NCBI RefSeq assembly: GCF_001421805.1
Contig: NZ_LMLC01000003.1
Location: forward strand, 593,242-657,241
DNA: 64,000 bases
DNA from: Sphingomonas sp. Leaf34
GTDB lineage: Bacteria > Pseudomonadota > Alphaproteobacteria > Sphingomonadales > Sphingomonadaceae
Direction of reading: 5' to 3'
Shown: in pieces, positions 17,509 through 28,159 of the stretch
How positions within the stretch are numbered: position 1 is the first letter of the stretch
Layout of the letters: each line of letters opens with the position of its first letter
The notes under the pieces: generated by a model
The model's input: only the letters and a program-made list of their open reading frames with translations
What the model was told of the DNA's origin: nothing
The model's database searches: none
Translations under genes and position numbers: made by a program

Positions 17509-19311
17509 CTATTTCCGCCCGAACAGCTTCTCGATGTCGCCATGCGCGAGCTTCACCCAGGTGGGGCGGCCGTGATTGCATTGGCCGGAATGCGGGGTGA
17601 CTTCCATTTCGCGGAGCAGCGCGTTCATTTCGGGGACCGATAGGATGCGGCCGGCGCGGACCGAGCCGTGACAGGCCATCGTGCCGGCCACCGCGTCGAG
17701 GCGCTCCTTTAGCGAAAGCGCCTCATCAAAGGCTGCGAGTTCGTCGGCGAGGTCGGTGACGAGGCCCTTGGGGTCGCTCTGGCCGAGCAACGCCGGCGTT
17801 GCGCGCACGAGCATCGCGTGCGGGCCGAAGCGTTCGAGGTCGAGGCCGAACTCCGACAGTTCGTCGGCGCGCGCTTCGAGGCGGTCGCACGCGGATTCGT
17901 CCAGCTCGACGACCTCGGGGATCAGCAGCGCCTGGCTGGCGATCGTGCCGCCGTTCAGTGCAGCGCGCATGCGTTCGAGGACGAGGCGTTCATGCGCGGC
18001 ATGCTGGTCGACGAGGACGAGCCCGTCTTCGGCTTCGGCGACGATGTAGGTTTTCGCGACCTGGCCTCGCGCGACGCCCATCGGGAAGGATGCGGTTTGC
18101 GGTGGGGGCGTCCAGGCGGGTTCGGCTCTTGCCTGTGGGGGCGCGGCGAAGAAGGTGGGGCGGGCGTCGTTGACGGCGCCGTAGTGGCGATTTTCCAGCG
18201 GTAGCCTTTGGGGCGTGCCCTCACCTTCCCATCCGTTTTGCGGACGGGCCCCTTCCTCTCCCCCGGGGGGAGAGGAGGTTTCCTGTTGCCACATCGAGAG
18301 GGCGGATTCGGAGGCGCGCTGGCTGCGGTGGCCCGCCGCATCGAGCGCGCGGCGGAGGCCCGAGACGATCAGGCCTCTTACCATCGCGGGGTCGCGGAAG
18401 CGGACTTCGGTCTTGGCGGGGTGGACGTTGACGTCGACCTGGTCGGTCGGGATGTCGAGAAACAGCGCGACGACGGCATGGCGGTCGCGCGGGAGCATCT
18501 CGGCATAGGCGCCGCGGATCGCGCCCATCAGCAGGCGATCCTTCACGGGCCGGCCGTTGACGAACAGATATTGGTGGTCGGCGATGCCACGATTGTAGGT
18601 CGGCAGGCTCGCGACGCCGCCCAGCACGACGCCCTCGCGCTCCAGATCGATCGCCACCGCATTGTCGGCCAGCGCGCGGTCGGTGAGCGTCGCCACCCGG
18701 CCCGGCCGATCCTCGACCTGCACCGCCGACAGCGCGCGACGGCCGTCATGCTCGAGCGTAAAGCCGATATCAGGCCGTGCCATCGCGAGGCGGCGGACGA
18801 CGTCGAGGCAGGCGGCGTATTCGGCGCGGGGGGAGCGGAGGAATTTGCGCCGCGCGGGCACGCGCGCGAACAGGTCCTCGACCACGACGCGCGTGCCGGG
18901 CGGCAGCGCGGCGGGGCCTTCGCGCGTGACCTGGCCATTGTCGACGGTCCGCGCCCAGCCTTCGGCGCCGCGGATCCGACTTTCAATCGTCAGCCGTGCG
19001 ACGCTCGCGATCGAGGGCAACGCCTCGCCGCGAAAACCGAGCGTCACGACCGATTCGATATATTCGTCGGGCAGCTTTGAGGTGGCATGCCGTTCGAGCG
19101 CCAGCGCCATGTCGGCCGGAGTCATCCCGCAGCCGTCGTCGGCGACTTCGATCCGCGATGTTCCCCCCTCGACGAGGAGAATCGCGATGCGGCCCGCGCC
19201 CGCGTCGATCGCGTTTTCGACTAACTCCTTCAACGCGCTGGCGGGTCTTTCCACCACTTCACCGGCGGCGATGCGATTGACCAGATGCTCGGGAAGACGC
19301 CGTATTGACAT
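17509..19311 (-). CDS. mutL: DNA mismatch repair protein MutL
   Basis: A 600-residue MutL. The N-terminal GHKL ATPase has ELVENAIDAGA, DDGCGMTPADM and GFRGEALPSI, then the transducer domain with NGRPVKDRLL. A variable linker near residues 325-420 includes an in-frame repeat element. The C-terminal dimerisation domain ends ATPHSG-type CNHGRPTWVKL (CxHGRPT). This protein has QVAKTYIVAEAEDGLVLVDQHAAHERLVLE, typical of the family. It couples MutS recognition to downstream repair. It is divergent from mreB. Confidence 0.96.
   Translation of the reverse strand: MSIRRLPEHLVNRIAAGEVVERPASALKELVENAIDAGAGRIAILLVEGGTSRIEVADDGCGMTPADMALALERHATSKLPDEYIESVVTLGFRGEALPSIASVARLTIESRIRGAEGWARTVDNGQVTREGPAALPPGTRVVVEDLFARVPARRKFLRSPRAEYAACLDVVRRLAMARPDIGFTLEHDGRRALSAVQVEDRPGRVATLTDRALADNAVAIDLEREGVVLGGVASLPTYNRGIADHQYLFVNGRPVKDRLLMGAIRGAYAEMLPRDRHAVVALFLDIPTDQVDVNVHPAKTEVRFRDPAMVRGLIVSGLRRALDAAGHRSQRASESALSMWQQETSSPPGGEEGARPQNGWEGEGTPQRLPLENRHYGAVNDARPTFFAAPPQARAEPAWTPPPQTASFPMGVARGQVAKTYIVAEAEDGLVLVDQHAAHERLVLERMRAALNGGTIASQALLIPEVVELDESACDRLEARADELSEFGLDLERFGPHAMLVRATPALLGQSDPKGLVTDLADELAAFDEALSLKERLDAVAGTMACHGSVRAGRILSVPEMNALLREMEVTPHSGQCNHGRPTWVKLAHGDIEKLFGRK
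18228..18275. repeat. Palindromic dispersed-repeat element inside the mutL coding region
   Basis: Two adjacent hairpins: 18228-18248 (arms CCCATCCG and CGGACGGG, one G-U pair) and 18255-18275 (10-base arms CCTCTCCCCC and complement around one G). The element codes in frame for the low-complexity stretch PPGGEEGARPQNGWEGEG of the MutL linker. This composition recurs between genes of sphingomonads and related bacteria, so I read it as a mobile short palindrome that landed in frame. Confidence 0.55.
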
Positions 19312-19463
19312 GGGTTTGCGTCTAGACCAAGCGACGGCATCCCGCGACCCGCAAACGCCCGCTTATTTAGGCACCCGGTGCTCAAAACCACCGGCGGGTC
19401 CCGCGAGATGATGTGTGCGAAATGCCGCCCGTCCGGCGGCCAGGATTACGGGACCCTGATTGA

Positions 19464-20507
<1,044 letters not shown>

Positions 20508-20613
20508 GAGGTTGGTTTTGCTGTAAGACACACGGACACGAAATCGCGCCGTCCGAGTCGTGGGGGTAAAGCCCTCCACGCTTCGGCGGCGCCCGAGACA
20601 GGGGGACAGGCGC

Positions 20614-21486
20614 ATGGCGCCAGCCCGCGATCGGCGCACGGGGTTTTCCCGGCGCCGGCAATATGGTGTGTTCATGGGCTATGTGCTCGCCGTCGCTGGT
20701 GCGGTGGTGGGCTTGGTGCTGCTTGTCGCGTCGACCTTCAATCCGCCTGCCTTTTCCGCGCTGCGGATGGGAGTCGCAGGCCTGACGGCGCCGGTGTCGA
20801 CTGGGCTTGCGACGGTCGGCTCGGGCATCGCCGGCATCCCCGAGGCGATCGGCCAGTATTTCTTCGTGAAGCAGGAAAACGTCGCGCTCCGAGCGGACCG
20901 CGACCGGACGCGCTCGCTGCTGATGCGCGCGCGGACGATCGCGTATGACAATCGCCGGCTGCGCAGCCTGCTCGCGATCCGCGACCGCGCGGCAGAGCCC
21001 GTCGTGACCGCGCGGCTGGTCAGCTCGAGCGCGTCGAGCGGTCGGCGCTTCGCGTTGCTCAACGCGGGCCGGTGGAGCGGCGTGAAGCCCGGCATGCCGG
21101 TGCGCGGCCCCGACGGGCTGATCGGCCGCGTCGTCGAGACCGGGCCGAACGCGGCGCGCGTGCTGCTGCTCAGTGACGGCGACAGCATCGTCCCCGTCCG
21201 CCGCACGCGCGACGGCCTGCCCGCGATCGCGGCCGGGCGCGGCGACGGGATGATCGACATCCGCTCGGTCAACGCGACCAACGTGCGGTTCAACGCGGGC
21301 GACCTGTTCGTCACGACCGGCACCGGCGGGATCTACGGCCCTGGCGTGCCCGTCGCGCGCGTGACCAAGGCGGGCTCGGATTCGGTGATGGCGCGAACCT
21401 TCGCCGATCCCGACACACTCGATTTCGCGCTGGTCGAGAACGTGTTCATGCCCGTCCCGCCGCCCCGACCAATCGCACAGCCATGA
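20614..21486 (+). CDS. mreC: Rod shape-determining protein MreC
   Basis: A 290-residue protein with a short basic cytoplasmic tail, one membrane helix (about residues 23-45), a coiled coil near residues 90-125 (QENVALRADRDRTRSLLMRARTIAYDN in part) and a periplasmic beta domain containing GLIGRVVETGPNAARVLLL. I start at ATG 20614 with GGGGGA upstream rather than at the GTG 54 bases earlier. MreC links MreB filaments to PBP2 and activates it. Confidence 0.95.
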   Translation: MAPARDRRTGFSRRRQYGVFMGYVLAVAGAVVGLVLLVASTFNPPAFSALRMGVAGLTAPVSTGLATVGSGIAGIPEAIGQYFFVKQENVALRADRDRTRSLLMRARTIAYDNRRLRSLLAIRDRAAEPVVTARLVSSSASSGRRFALLNAGRWSGVKPGMPVRGPDGLIGRVVETGPNAARVLLLSDGDSIVPVRRTRDGLPAIAAGRGDGMIDIRSVNATNVRFNAGDLFVTTGTGGIYGPGVPVARVTKAGSDSVMARTFADPDTLDFALVENVFMPVPPPRPIAQP

Positions 21487-21496
21487 GCGCACAGCG

Positions 21497-22027
21497 ATGA
21501 GCCGCCCCCGCGTCGTCGACAGCGTCGATTACAAGCCGTTCGAGACCAAACTGCCCGCCAGCCGCGCGCGCGTCATCCCCTGGGCAACGGTGATGGCGGG
21601 ATCGCTGATCACGATCATCCCGGTCGTCGCGACGATCCCGCTGCTCCCGCCGTTCGGGTTCGTGATGCTGCTGGCATGGCGCCTGCTGGCGCGGTTCGCG
21701 TTCCGGCCATGGGCAGCCGCGCCGCTCGGCTTTTTCGACGATCTCGTCAGCGGCCAGCCGCTCGGCAGCGCGGTGCTGATGTGGTCGCTCGCATTCGTCG
21801 CGATCGACATGCTCGAACAGCGCCTCGCCTTTCGGGACCATTGGCAGGACTGGTTCATCGCGAGCGGACTGATCGCGCTGTGCATCATCGTCGGCCGGTT
21901 CATCGCGGTCCCGGTCGGCGCGCATGTCGACACGATCCTGATCGCGCAGATCGCTGTCACCATGCTCACCTTCCCGCTGGCCGCGCGCATCGTCGCGGCG
22001 ATCCAGAACAAGCGTGGTGCCGAATGA
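21497..22027 (+). CDS. mreD: Rod shape-determining protein MreD
   Basis: A 176-residue inner-membrane protein with about five hydrophobic helices (for example SLITIIPVVATIPLLP and FIASGLIALCIIVGRF). Its position between mreC and mrdA, and its size, identify it as MreD, a member of the elongasome. It starts 10 bases after mreC, and its stop overlaps the mrdA ATG (ATGA). Confidence 0.92.
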   Translation: MSRPRVVDSVDYKPFETKLPASRARVIPWATVMAGSLITIIPVVATIPLLPPFGFVMLLAWRLLARFAFRPWAAAPLGFFDDLVSGQPLGSAVLMWSLAFVAIDMLEQRLAFRDHWQDWFIASGLIALCIIVGRFIAVPVGAHVDTILIAQIAVTMLTFPLAARIVAAIQNKRGAE

Positions 22028-24096
22028 GGAGCACGCCGCGGATCGTCACCGAGATGTCGCAGGCGTACAGCTTCTCGCGGCGCGCCTGGATGCTGGGCGC
22101 GGCGCAAGGCGGCGTCGGGTTGCTGCTCGCGGGGCGGATGGCATGGCTGTCGATCGCGCAGAACGAGCGCTACACGATGCTGTCCGAAAGCAATCGCGTG
22201 AACATGACGCTGTTACCCCCGCGGCGCGGCTGGATCGTCGACCGCCACGGTGTGCCGATCGCCAACAACCGCACCGACTTCCGCGTCGACATCATCCCCG
22301 ATCGCCTCCGCGACAAGGAGCGCGTCTTGCCGCTGCTCGGCCGCATCCTGCAGCTGCCGCCCGAGGAAGTCGAACGGATCGCGATCGATCTCGACCATGC
22401 CGCCGGGTTCCAGCCCGTCCAGGTCGCCGAAAATCTCGATTGGGAGCGGTTCGCGGCGGTCAGCGTCCGGCTACCCGAGCTGCCCGGCGTCGCGCCCACC
22501 CGTGGTTTCGCACGCAGCTATCCGGCGGGCGCCGCGGTCGCGCATCTGACCGGCTATGTCGGCGTCCCCAATGCCGAGCAGTATAAGAAGACGCACGACC
22601 CGCTGCTCGTCACGCCGGGTTTCAAGCTCGGCAAGGACGGTCTCGAAAAGATGCTCGAGACCGAGCTGCGCGGCGTCGCCGGCGCCAAGCGAGTCGAGGT
22701 CACCGCACGCGGCAAGCTAGTCGCCGAACTTGCGACCAAGCCCGACGTGCCGGGCAAGACCGCGCGGCTGACGATCGACGTGGGGCTTCAGGAATATGCC
22801 GCGCGGCGGCTCGGCACCAACTCCGGGTCGGTCGTCGTGCTCGACTGCCGGACGGGCGAGATGCTCGCGATGGTGTCGATGCCGGCCTATGATCCGAACA
22901 GCTTTTCGGACGGGATCAGCCATCTCGAATGGCAGATGCTCAGCGACGACGATCACGTGCCGCTAATGAACAAGGTGACGCAGGGTCTTTATCCGCCAGG
23001 CTCGACCGTCAAGCCGATGAACGGGCTCGCGCTGATGAACGCGGGCGTCGATCCGTCGGCGCGGGTCAATTGTTCCGGCGCGATGCGGCTCGGCACCAGC
23101 GTGTTCCATTGCCACAAGAAAAGTGGCCATGGCGCGCTCGATCTTAAGAACGCGATCATGCAAAGCTGTGACATCTATTTCTACGAGATGGCGCGGCGGG
23201 TCGGCTACAACGCGATCGCGCCCGTCGCGCGGACGCTCGGGCTCGGGCAGAAGTTCGACCTGCCCTTCTCGACGCAGCGCTACGGCACGGTGCCCGATCC
23301 GGCGTGGAAGCTGAAGAAGTACAAGCATGACTGGACCGTGGCGGATTCGCTTAACGCCTCGATCGGCCAGGGCTATGTGCTCGCCAATCCGTTGCAGCTC
23401 GCGGTGATGGCGGCGCGGCTCGCATCGGGCCGCGCGTTGCAGCCGAGCATCCTCGCCGATCACGTCCACCGCGATTCCCCTGCCCTCGCGATCGATTCCG
23501 AGCATCTTGCGCGTGTCCGCGATGCGATGTTCGGCGTGATCAACCAGGGCGGCACCGGCGGTGCGGCGAAGCTGCTCATTCCCGGTGTCGCGATCGCGGG
23601 CAAGACCGGCACCGCGCAGGTCCGCCGCATCACGATGGCCGAACGACGCTCGGGCGTGCTCAAGAACGGGCAGCTGCCGTTCAAGATGCGCGATCACGCG
23701 CTGTTCATCGGTTTCGCGCCCGCCGACAACCCGCGCTATGCGCTCGCGGTGGTGCTCGAACATAATGGTCATACCGTGCGCAATCTCGACACGCCGATGA
23801 TCGGCCGCGACATCATGACCTATATGCTCGACCGCGACCGGGCGCTGAAATCGCTCGCCGAGGTCGAACCGACCTGGGGCGGCGACATCCGCACGCGCAT
23901 GGCCGCGACCGCGGAGACGTATCGCAAGGCGCAATCCGCGCCGCCCGCGGCGATCGCCACCAAGACCGACGCGATCGTACCGAGCGACGCCCCTGCGGTC
24001 GCGAATGCCACGGATATGGCCAACGCGACCCAGGAAGCGCTCACTGCCCCCGGCGCGACCGTGGCCGAAGACGATTCGAGGGACCGCCAGCCATGA
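22024..24096 (+). CDS. mrdA: Penicillin-binding protein 2, peptidoglycan transpeptidase
   Basis: A 690-residue class B PBP. One N-terminal membrane helix (about residues 20-40) precedes a dimerisation domain with the PRRGWIVDRHG motif, and then the transpeptidase domain. The active serine is Ser327 in YPPGSTVKPMN; SCD is the second motif and KTGT begins at Lys527. It cross-links lateral wall peptidoglycan and is the target of mecillinam-type beta-lactams. The ATG overlaps the mreD stop. The last 80 residues are an Ala-rich tail beyond the usual enzyme end. Confidence 0.96.
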   Translation: MRSTPRIVTEMSQAYSFSRRAWMLGAAQGGVGLLLAGRMAWLSIAQNERYTMLSESNRVNMTLLPPRRGWIVDRHGVPIANNRTDFRVDIIPDRLRDKERVLPLLGRILQLPPEEVERIAIDLDHAAGFQPVQVAENLDWERFAAVSVRLPELPGVAPTRGFARSYPAGAAVAHLTGYVGVPNAEQYKKTHDPLLVTPGFKLGKDGLEKMLETELRGVAGAKRVEVTARGKLVAELATKPDVPGKTARLTIDVGLQEYAARRLGTNSGSVVVLDCRTGEMLAMVSMPAYDPNSFSDGISHLEWQMLSDDDHVPLMNKVTQGLYPPGSTVKPMNGLALMNAGVDPSARVNCSGAMRLGTSVFHCHKKSGHGALDLKNAIMQSCDIYFYEMARRVGYNAIAPVARTLGLGQKFDLPFSTQRYGTVPDPAWKLKKYKHDWTVADSLNASIGQGYVLANPLQLAVMAARLASGRALQPSILADHVHRDSPALAIDSEHLARVRDAMFGVINQGGTGGAAKLLIPGVAIAGKTGTAQVRRITMAERRSGVLKNGQLPFKMRDHALFIGFAPADNPRYALAVVLEHNGHTVRNLDTPMIGRDIMTYMLDRDRALKSLAEVEPTWGGDIRTRMAATAETYRKAQSAPPAAIATKTDAIVPSDAPAVANATDMANATQEALTAPGATVAEDDSRDRQP

Positions 24097-24106
24097 CCAG
24101 CCGCCG

Positions 24107-25213
24107 ATGAACCGGATCGTCCCCGAACCGCTCGCCAAACTGCCCTGGCTCGTGATCCTGCTGGTCGTCGCGATCGGCTGTTTCGGTCAGGTTGTGCTCT
24201 ATTCCGCCGCGGGCGGCTCGCTGCGCCCCTGGGCGCTGTCGCAGGGAATCCGCTTTTTCGTACTGCTCGCCGGCGCGATCGGCCTGTCCTACATCCCCGA
24301 ACGCAGCTGGAAGGCGGTCGCCCTGCCCGCCTACACATTGATCGTGCTGTCGCTGATCGCGGTCGAGATCCTCGGCAAGGTCTCGGGTGGCTCGCAGCGC
24401 TGGCTCGATCTCGGTTTCATCCGGTTGCAACCGTCCGAGTTCATGAAGCCGGCGATCGTACTGGCAGCCGCGAAATTCTACGACATGCTCCCGCCCGGCG
24501 AGACGCGGCGGTTCGGGGGCGTCTGGCCTGCCGCGCTGCTGATCGGCGTACCCGCGGCGATCGTGATGAAGCAGCCCGATCTGGGGACCGCGCTGATGAT
24601 CTGTTCGGGCGGCGCGACCGTCATGTTCCTCGCCGGCATCCCGCTCCGGCTGTTCGTCGGCGGCGCGATCACCGCGGCGATCGCGATTCCGCTGGCGATC
24701 AACTTCCTGCTCCACGACTATCAGCGCAACCGCATCTTTATCTTTCTCGATCCCGAAAGTGATCCGCTCGGCACCGGCTATCACATCAGCCAGTCGAAGA
24801 TCGCGATCGGCTCGGGCGGGATCTGGGGCAAAGGCTTCCTCCAGGGCACGCAGAGTCATCTTGATTACCTCCCCGAGGGCCATACCGACTTCGTCTTCGC
24901 GACGATGGCGGAAGAATGGGGGCTGGTCGGCGGCTGCCTGCTGATCCTCGCCTTCCTGCTGGTGATCCGCTGGGGCATCGAGGTCGGCCAGCGCGCGCAG
25001 ACCCGCTTCGGCCGGCTGACCGCGGCGGGCCTCGCGACGACGATTTTCTTCTACGTAGCGATCAACCTGATGATGGTGATGGGCCTCGCCCCGGTCGTCG
25101 GCATTCCACTCCCGCTGGTCAGCTTTGGCAGCTCGGCGCAGATGACCGTGCTGTTGTGTCTTGGGATCCTGATGTCGATCGACCGGCAGAACCGCAAGAC
25201 GGTCGGCTGGTAG
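24107..25213 (+). CDS. rodA: Rod shape-determining protein RodA, SEDS glycosyltransferase
   Basis: A 368-residue protein with about ten membrane helices. SEDS landmarks are seen: GGSQRWLDLGFIRLQPSEFMK, the KQPDLGTA segment with the functional Asp region, and the end motif PLVSFGSSAQMT. It polymerises glycan strands together with PBP2. I start at ATG 24107 (MNRIVPEPLAKLPW), 10 bases after the mrdA stop; the frame upstream overlaps mrdA and is not RodA-like. It closes the mreB-rodA operon. Confidence 0.96.
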   Translation: MNRIVPEPLAKLPWLVILLVVAIGCFGQVVLYSAAGGSLRPWALSQGIRFFVLLAGAIGLSYIPERSWKAVALPAYTLIVLSLIAVEILGKVSGGSQRWLDLGFIRLQPSEFMKPAIVLAAAKFYDMLPPGETRRFGGVWPAALLIGVPAAIVMKQPDLGTALMICSGGATVMFLAGIPLRLFVGGAITAAIAIPLAINFLLHDYQRNRIFIFLDPESDPLGTGYHISQSKIAIGSGGIWGKGFLQGTQSHLDYLPEGHTDFVFATMAEEWGLVGGCLLILAFLLVIRWGIEVGQRAQTRFGRLTAAGLATTIFFYVAINLMMVMGLAPVVGIPLPLVSFGSSAQMTVLLCLGILMSIDRQNRKTVGW

Positions 25214-25399
25214 GAAAGAGCGGCGGGAAGATCGGCAGTTTGCCCCGAAGTCCGAACGCCCTCGCGCCACCACGTAAGGCTTCGTCGTCTAGTACCGCCC
25301 CTTGCAGTCCGGACCGGTACGGTGATGGCCGCACGCATCCGTGATCGCCGCGCTCGAACCGGCGTCAGATCGTCGTCGCATTAAGCAGACACCGTTCGC

Positions 25400-25645
25400 T
25401 CAGACGGAGGGTACCATCAGTGTCCGCGTAACGATCGCCGCGTGCGTCCGAATACGCGCGTTCGCTGTGCGCATCAGCGCGGTCATGTGCGCCTTCGCCG
25501 TCGCTTCGGCGATGCCAAGACTGAAAGTGATCCGCTTTGAGTTGCCCCGCACGGAGGCAGCGCACCACCCTGATCTGGGTCGGCGTCAATTGCGATGCAC
25601 GCGCTGCGGCCTCCGATACGGAAAAGCGGGCGAGGATAGACGCGC
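25400..25645 (-). pseudogene. Fragment of a LuxR-type response regulator (DNA-binding domain only, frameshifted)
   Basis: Read on the minus strand, the first frame gives SQLTPTQIRVVRCLRAGQLK, the start of a LuxR/NarL helix-turn-helix. A one-base shift near 25510-25530 is needed to continue with LGIAEATAKAHMTALMR and then ARIRTHAAIVTRTLMVPSV and a stop at 25400. The two parts join into one recognition domain, but no frame reads both. No receiver domain is present upstream. I infer a decayed gene; a sequencing error alone would not explain the missing N-terminal half. Confidence 0.65.
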
Positions 25646-25943
25646 ATCTTGAACAGACGGTTCGATGATCACCCTCTTCTGCTCTCGAAGGCATCGATGC
25701 GATATGACGTCGCGGGAACAGGGCACAAGGTCTTCGCCCGCCCAAGCGCCTTTTACGGATTCGGTTGGACGGAGTTACATTACGCGCCGCTGTTCACTGA
25801 GCCGCCGAGCCTTTCTATTCGCACGCGGCCAAGACCTGTCCTACAGATTGATCTGCCCGACAGGCGAAGGCGTCGTCGGACCGAATGGGGAGGATGTCGA
25901 TGCCATCACGCCTATGTATCGCTCAACCCGCGATCACCCGACG

Positions 25944-27302
25944 ATGATCGGCGGCGATCTCAGGCTCGTGATTGCGGCACTGTCGGGTATCCTGCTGGCG
26001 GTGTTGATGATCGTTCGCGGACGCTTGCATCCGTTCATCGGACTGTTGTGCGGCGCGTTCATGGTCGGGCTGCTCGCGGGATTGCCGCTGCCCGATGTTG
26101 CCAAGGCGGTGCAGAAGGGCGTTGGCGACATCATCGGCGGGACTGGGCTGGTCGTCGCGCTCGGCCTCTCGCTCGGCGCTATGCTGCATCTATCGGGCGC
26201 CGCCGCGTCGCTCGCCAGGGGCGCGCTCCGGCTGACCGGCGTGCAGGCCGCACCTTGGGCGACGCTGGGCATCGCGATTGTCATTGGCCTGCCACTATTC
26301 TTCGAGACCGGGCTGGTGCTGCTCCTCCCAATCGTCGTCGCGGCGGCGGCGGAGATGTCGGCGATGACCGCCGAGATCGACGACGCCGACCGGGATCGGG
26401 CCAAGCTGCGGCTGATCATGCCTGCGCTCGCCGGGCTAGGCGTGGTGCATGCCCTGGTGCCGCCGCATCCGGGGCCCCTGCTCGCGGTCGAGGCGCTTGG
26501 GGCGAATCTGGGGCTGACGATGCTGTACGGGATCGTGGTCGCGATTCCGACGGCGATCGTCGCGGGGCCATTGCTGGCCACGTTTACGACACGCGGTGTC
26601 CGCCTCGCCTCGCCGGTCGTGTACGACGACGGGCTCGGGATCGCGACGCCGCCGCGGCTGCTATCGCTGCTGATCGTGCTGCTGCCGGTGCTGTCGATAG
26701 CGACTGGCGAAATCGGCCAGATGGTGCCCACGTGGAAAGGTGCCACCGGCCTGGTCGCGGCGAGCAACCCGGTGCTTGCTCTCCTGGTGACGAACCTGCT
26801 CGCGTTGCCGCTGCTGTTCGGTCGGCGGCTGCGCGAGGCGGCGATTCAGGAGGCTGTGTGGCGTGAGACGATGGGCGCGGCGGGGGCTATCCTGCTCGCG
26901 ATCGGCGCGGGCGGCGCGCTGAAGCAGGTGCTTGTCGTTGCGGGGCTGTCCGACCTGCTGGCGCGGACGGTGATGTTGTACGCGATCTCGCCGCTCTTGC
27001 TGGGCTGGCTGGTGGCGGTCGCGATCCGGCTTGCCGCGGGATCGGCGACGGTTGCGACGATCACTGCGGTCGGGATCATGCCCGGCGTGGTTGCGAGTTC
27101 GGGTGTGTCGCCTGAACTGGTTGTGCTGGCGATCGGCGCGGGATCGGTATTCTTCAGCCACGTCAACGATCCCGGATTCTGGTTGGTGAAAAGCTATGTC
27201 GGCACCAGCACCGCGGACACCTTCCGCACCTGGTCACTGCTCGAAACGGCGATCTCGGTGGTTGGCCTTCTGCTGGTGATAGCGTTGAGCTATGTCGTTT
27301 GA
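25944..27302 (+). CDS. Gluconate:H+ symporter, GntP family
   Basis: A 452-residue inner-membrane carrier with 12 or more hydrophobic helices. GntP features include LPLFFETGLVLLLPIV near residue 110, VHALVPPHPGPLLA, and SVFFSHVNDPGFWLVK near the end, where the conserved Asn-Asp lies. It imports gluconate or a related sugar acid. ATG 25944 and ATG 25914 are both possible; a GGGGAGGA site lies rather far upstream of either. A ruined GntR regulator gene follows on the same strand, and gluconokinase lies downstream on the other strand, which supports gluconate as substrate. Confidence 0.9.
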   Translation: MIGGDLRLVIAALSGILLAVLMIVRGRLHPFIGLLCGAFMVGLLAGLPLPDVAKAVQKGVGDIIGGTGLVVALGLSLGAMLHLSGAAASLARGALRLTGVQAAPWATLGIAIVIGLPLFFETGLVLLLPIVVAAAAEMSAMTAEIDDADRDRAKLRLIMPALAGLGVVHALVPPHPGPLLAVEALGANLGLTMLYGIVVAIPTAIVAGPLLATFTTRGVRLASPVVYDDGLGIATPPRLLSLLIVLLPVLSIATGEIGQMVPTWKGATGLVAASNPVLALLVTNLLALPLLFGRRLREAAIQEAVWRETMGAAGAILLAIGAGGALKQVLVVAGLSDLLARTVMLYAISPLLLGWLVAVAIRLAAGSATVATITAVGIMPGVVASSGVSPELVVLAIGAGSVFFSHVNDPGFWLVKSYVGTSTADTFRTWSLLETAISVVGLLLVIALSYVV

Positions 27303-27333
27303 CCACGACGGACCACATATCGAAAGGACGGTC

Positions 27334-27995
27334 GTGAGCTAAGCCAGGCTGGCGGATCGCGCCTATACGGCGATCGTCCGGATCATCACCGACGGCTGGC
27401 TCGCGGTCGGTGACAGGCTTCCGTCCGAAGCGCACCTTGCCGCCAGCGTCGGCATATCGCGCACGATCGCTCGCGACGCACTCGCGATTGGCATCCGACG
27501 GGATCACGCCAGCGCGGCGGGGTGCGGGATCTCGCGTCAAACGCCGCTGGTACGACCGCCTTGGTACGCACATGTCGATGGATGCGCTGGCAACGACGTT
27601 CGGCACATACGAGGTGCGCTTCGTGCTTGAGGTGGAGGCAGCGCGTCTGGCAGCATGACTCCGGTCGGATCGACAGCTCGACGGAATCGAAAGGGCGCCG
27701 GAGGCGTTGGTGGCGCGCGGCTCTCGAACGCGCTGGCCCATGACGAAGACTGAGTGCTGCATGTGCTATCGTCGACGCGATTACGAACGGCGCGTTTCTG
27801 CTCGTCGTTGATTATCTCCACGAAGACGTGGTGCGGATCCTGCGCGCTGGCGTCGATATTTCGCGCTCGCGACCGCCAGGGGTGATCGGCGCGATGATGG
27901 GGGAGCATGACGCGATCGTCGAAGCGATCCGCACGCAGGACGCTGACGGCGATGCGCGGGCATCTGTCGCAGGGGCGCAAGCGGTTGATGTCATG
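27334..27995 (+). pseudogene. GntR/FCD-family regulator, decayed (probable former gluconate repressor)
   Basis: A GAAAGGA site precedes GTG 27334, but the third codon is TAA. After it the frame gives a GntR winged helix: GDRLPSEAHLAASVGISRTI. An extra base near 27484 shifts the frame, after which LASDGITPARRGAGS and FGTYEVRFVLEVEAARLAA follow in the next frame. More shifts are needed to reach the FCD ligand-domain end, DAITNGAFLLVVDYLHEDVV and EHDAIVEAIR. The pieces are in correct order on one strand, with one nonsense codon and at least three shifts. The gene lies directly after the gluconate permease. Confidence 0.8.
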
Positions 27996-28020
27996 AGGGC
28001 GTATCGGGACGGAACGGCAA

Positions 28021-28046
28021 TCCCACCTCGCCGGGGGAAGGTGGGA
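28021..28046. repeat. Short palindromic repeat / hairpin
   Basis: Arms TCCCACCT and AGGTGGGA enclose a 10-base G-rich loop just after the decayed GntR gene. Similar in composition to the element inside mutL, so probably of the same dispersed class. Confidence 0.4.
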
Positions 28047-28159
28047 CCGTAGGTAATGGAGGAGCGGATATGAAACCGATGTCGGCTCTACCGCCCATCT
28101 CCCTGAAACGGGTGCCTGCCACCGGCACGTGGCGGAAGAGACTTGCCCCCCTCTGAAAC

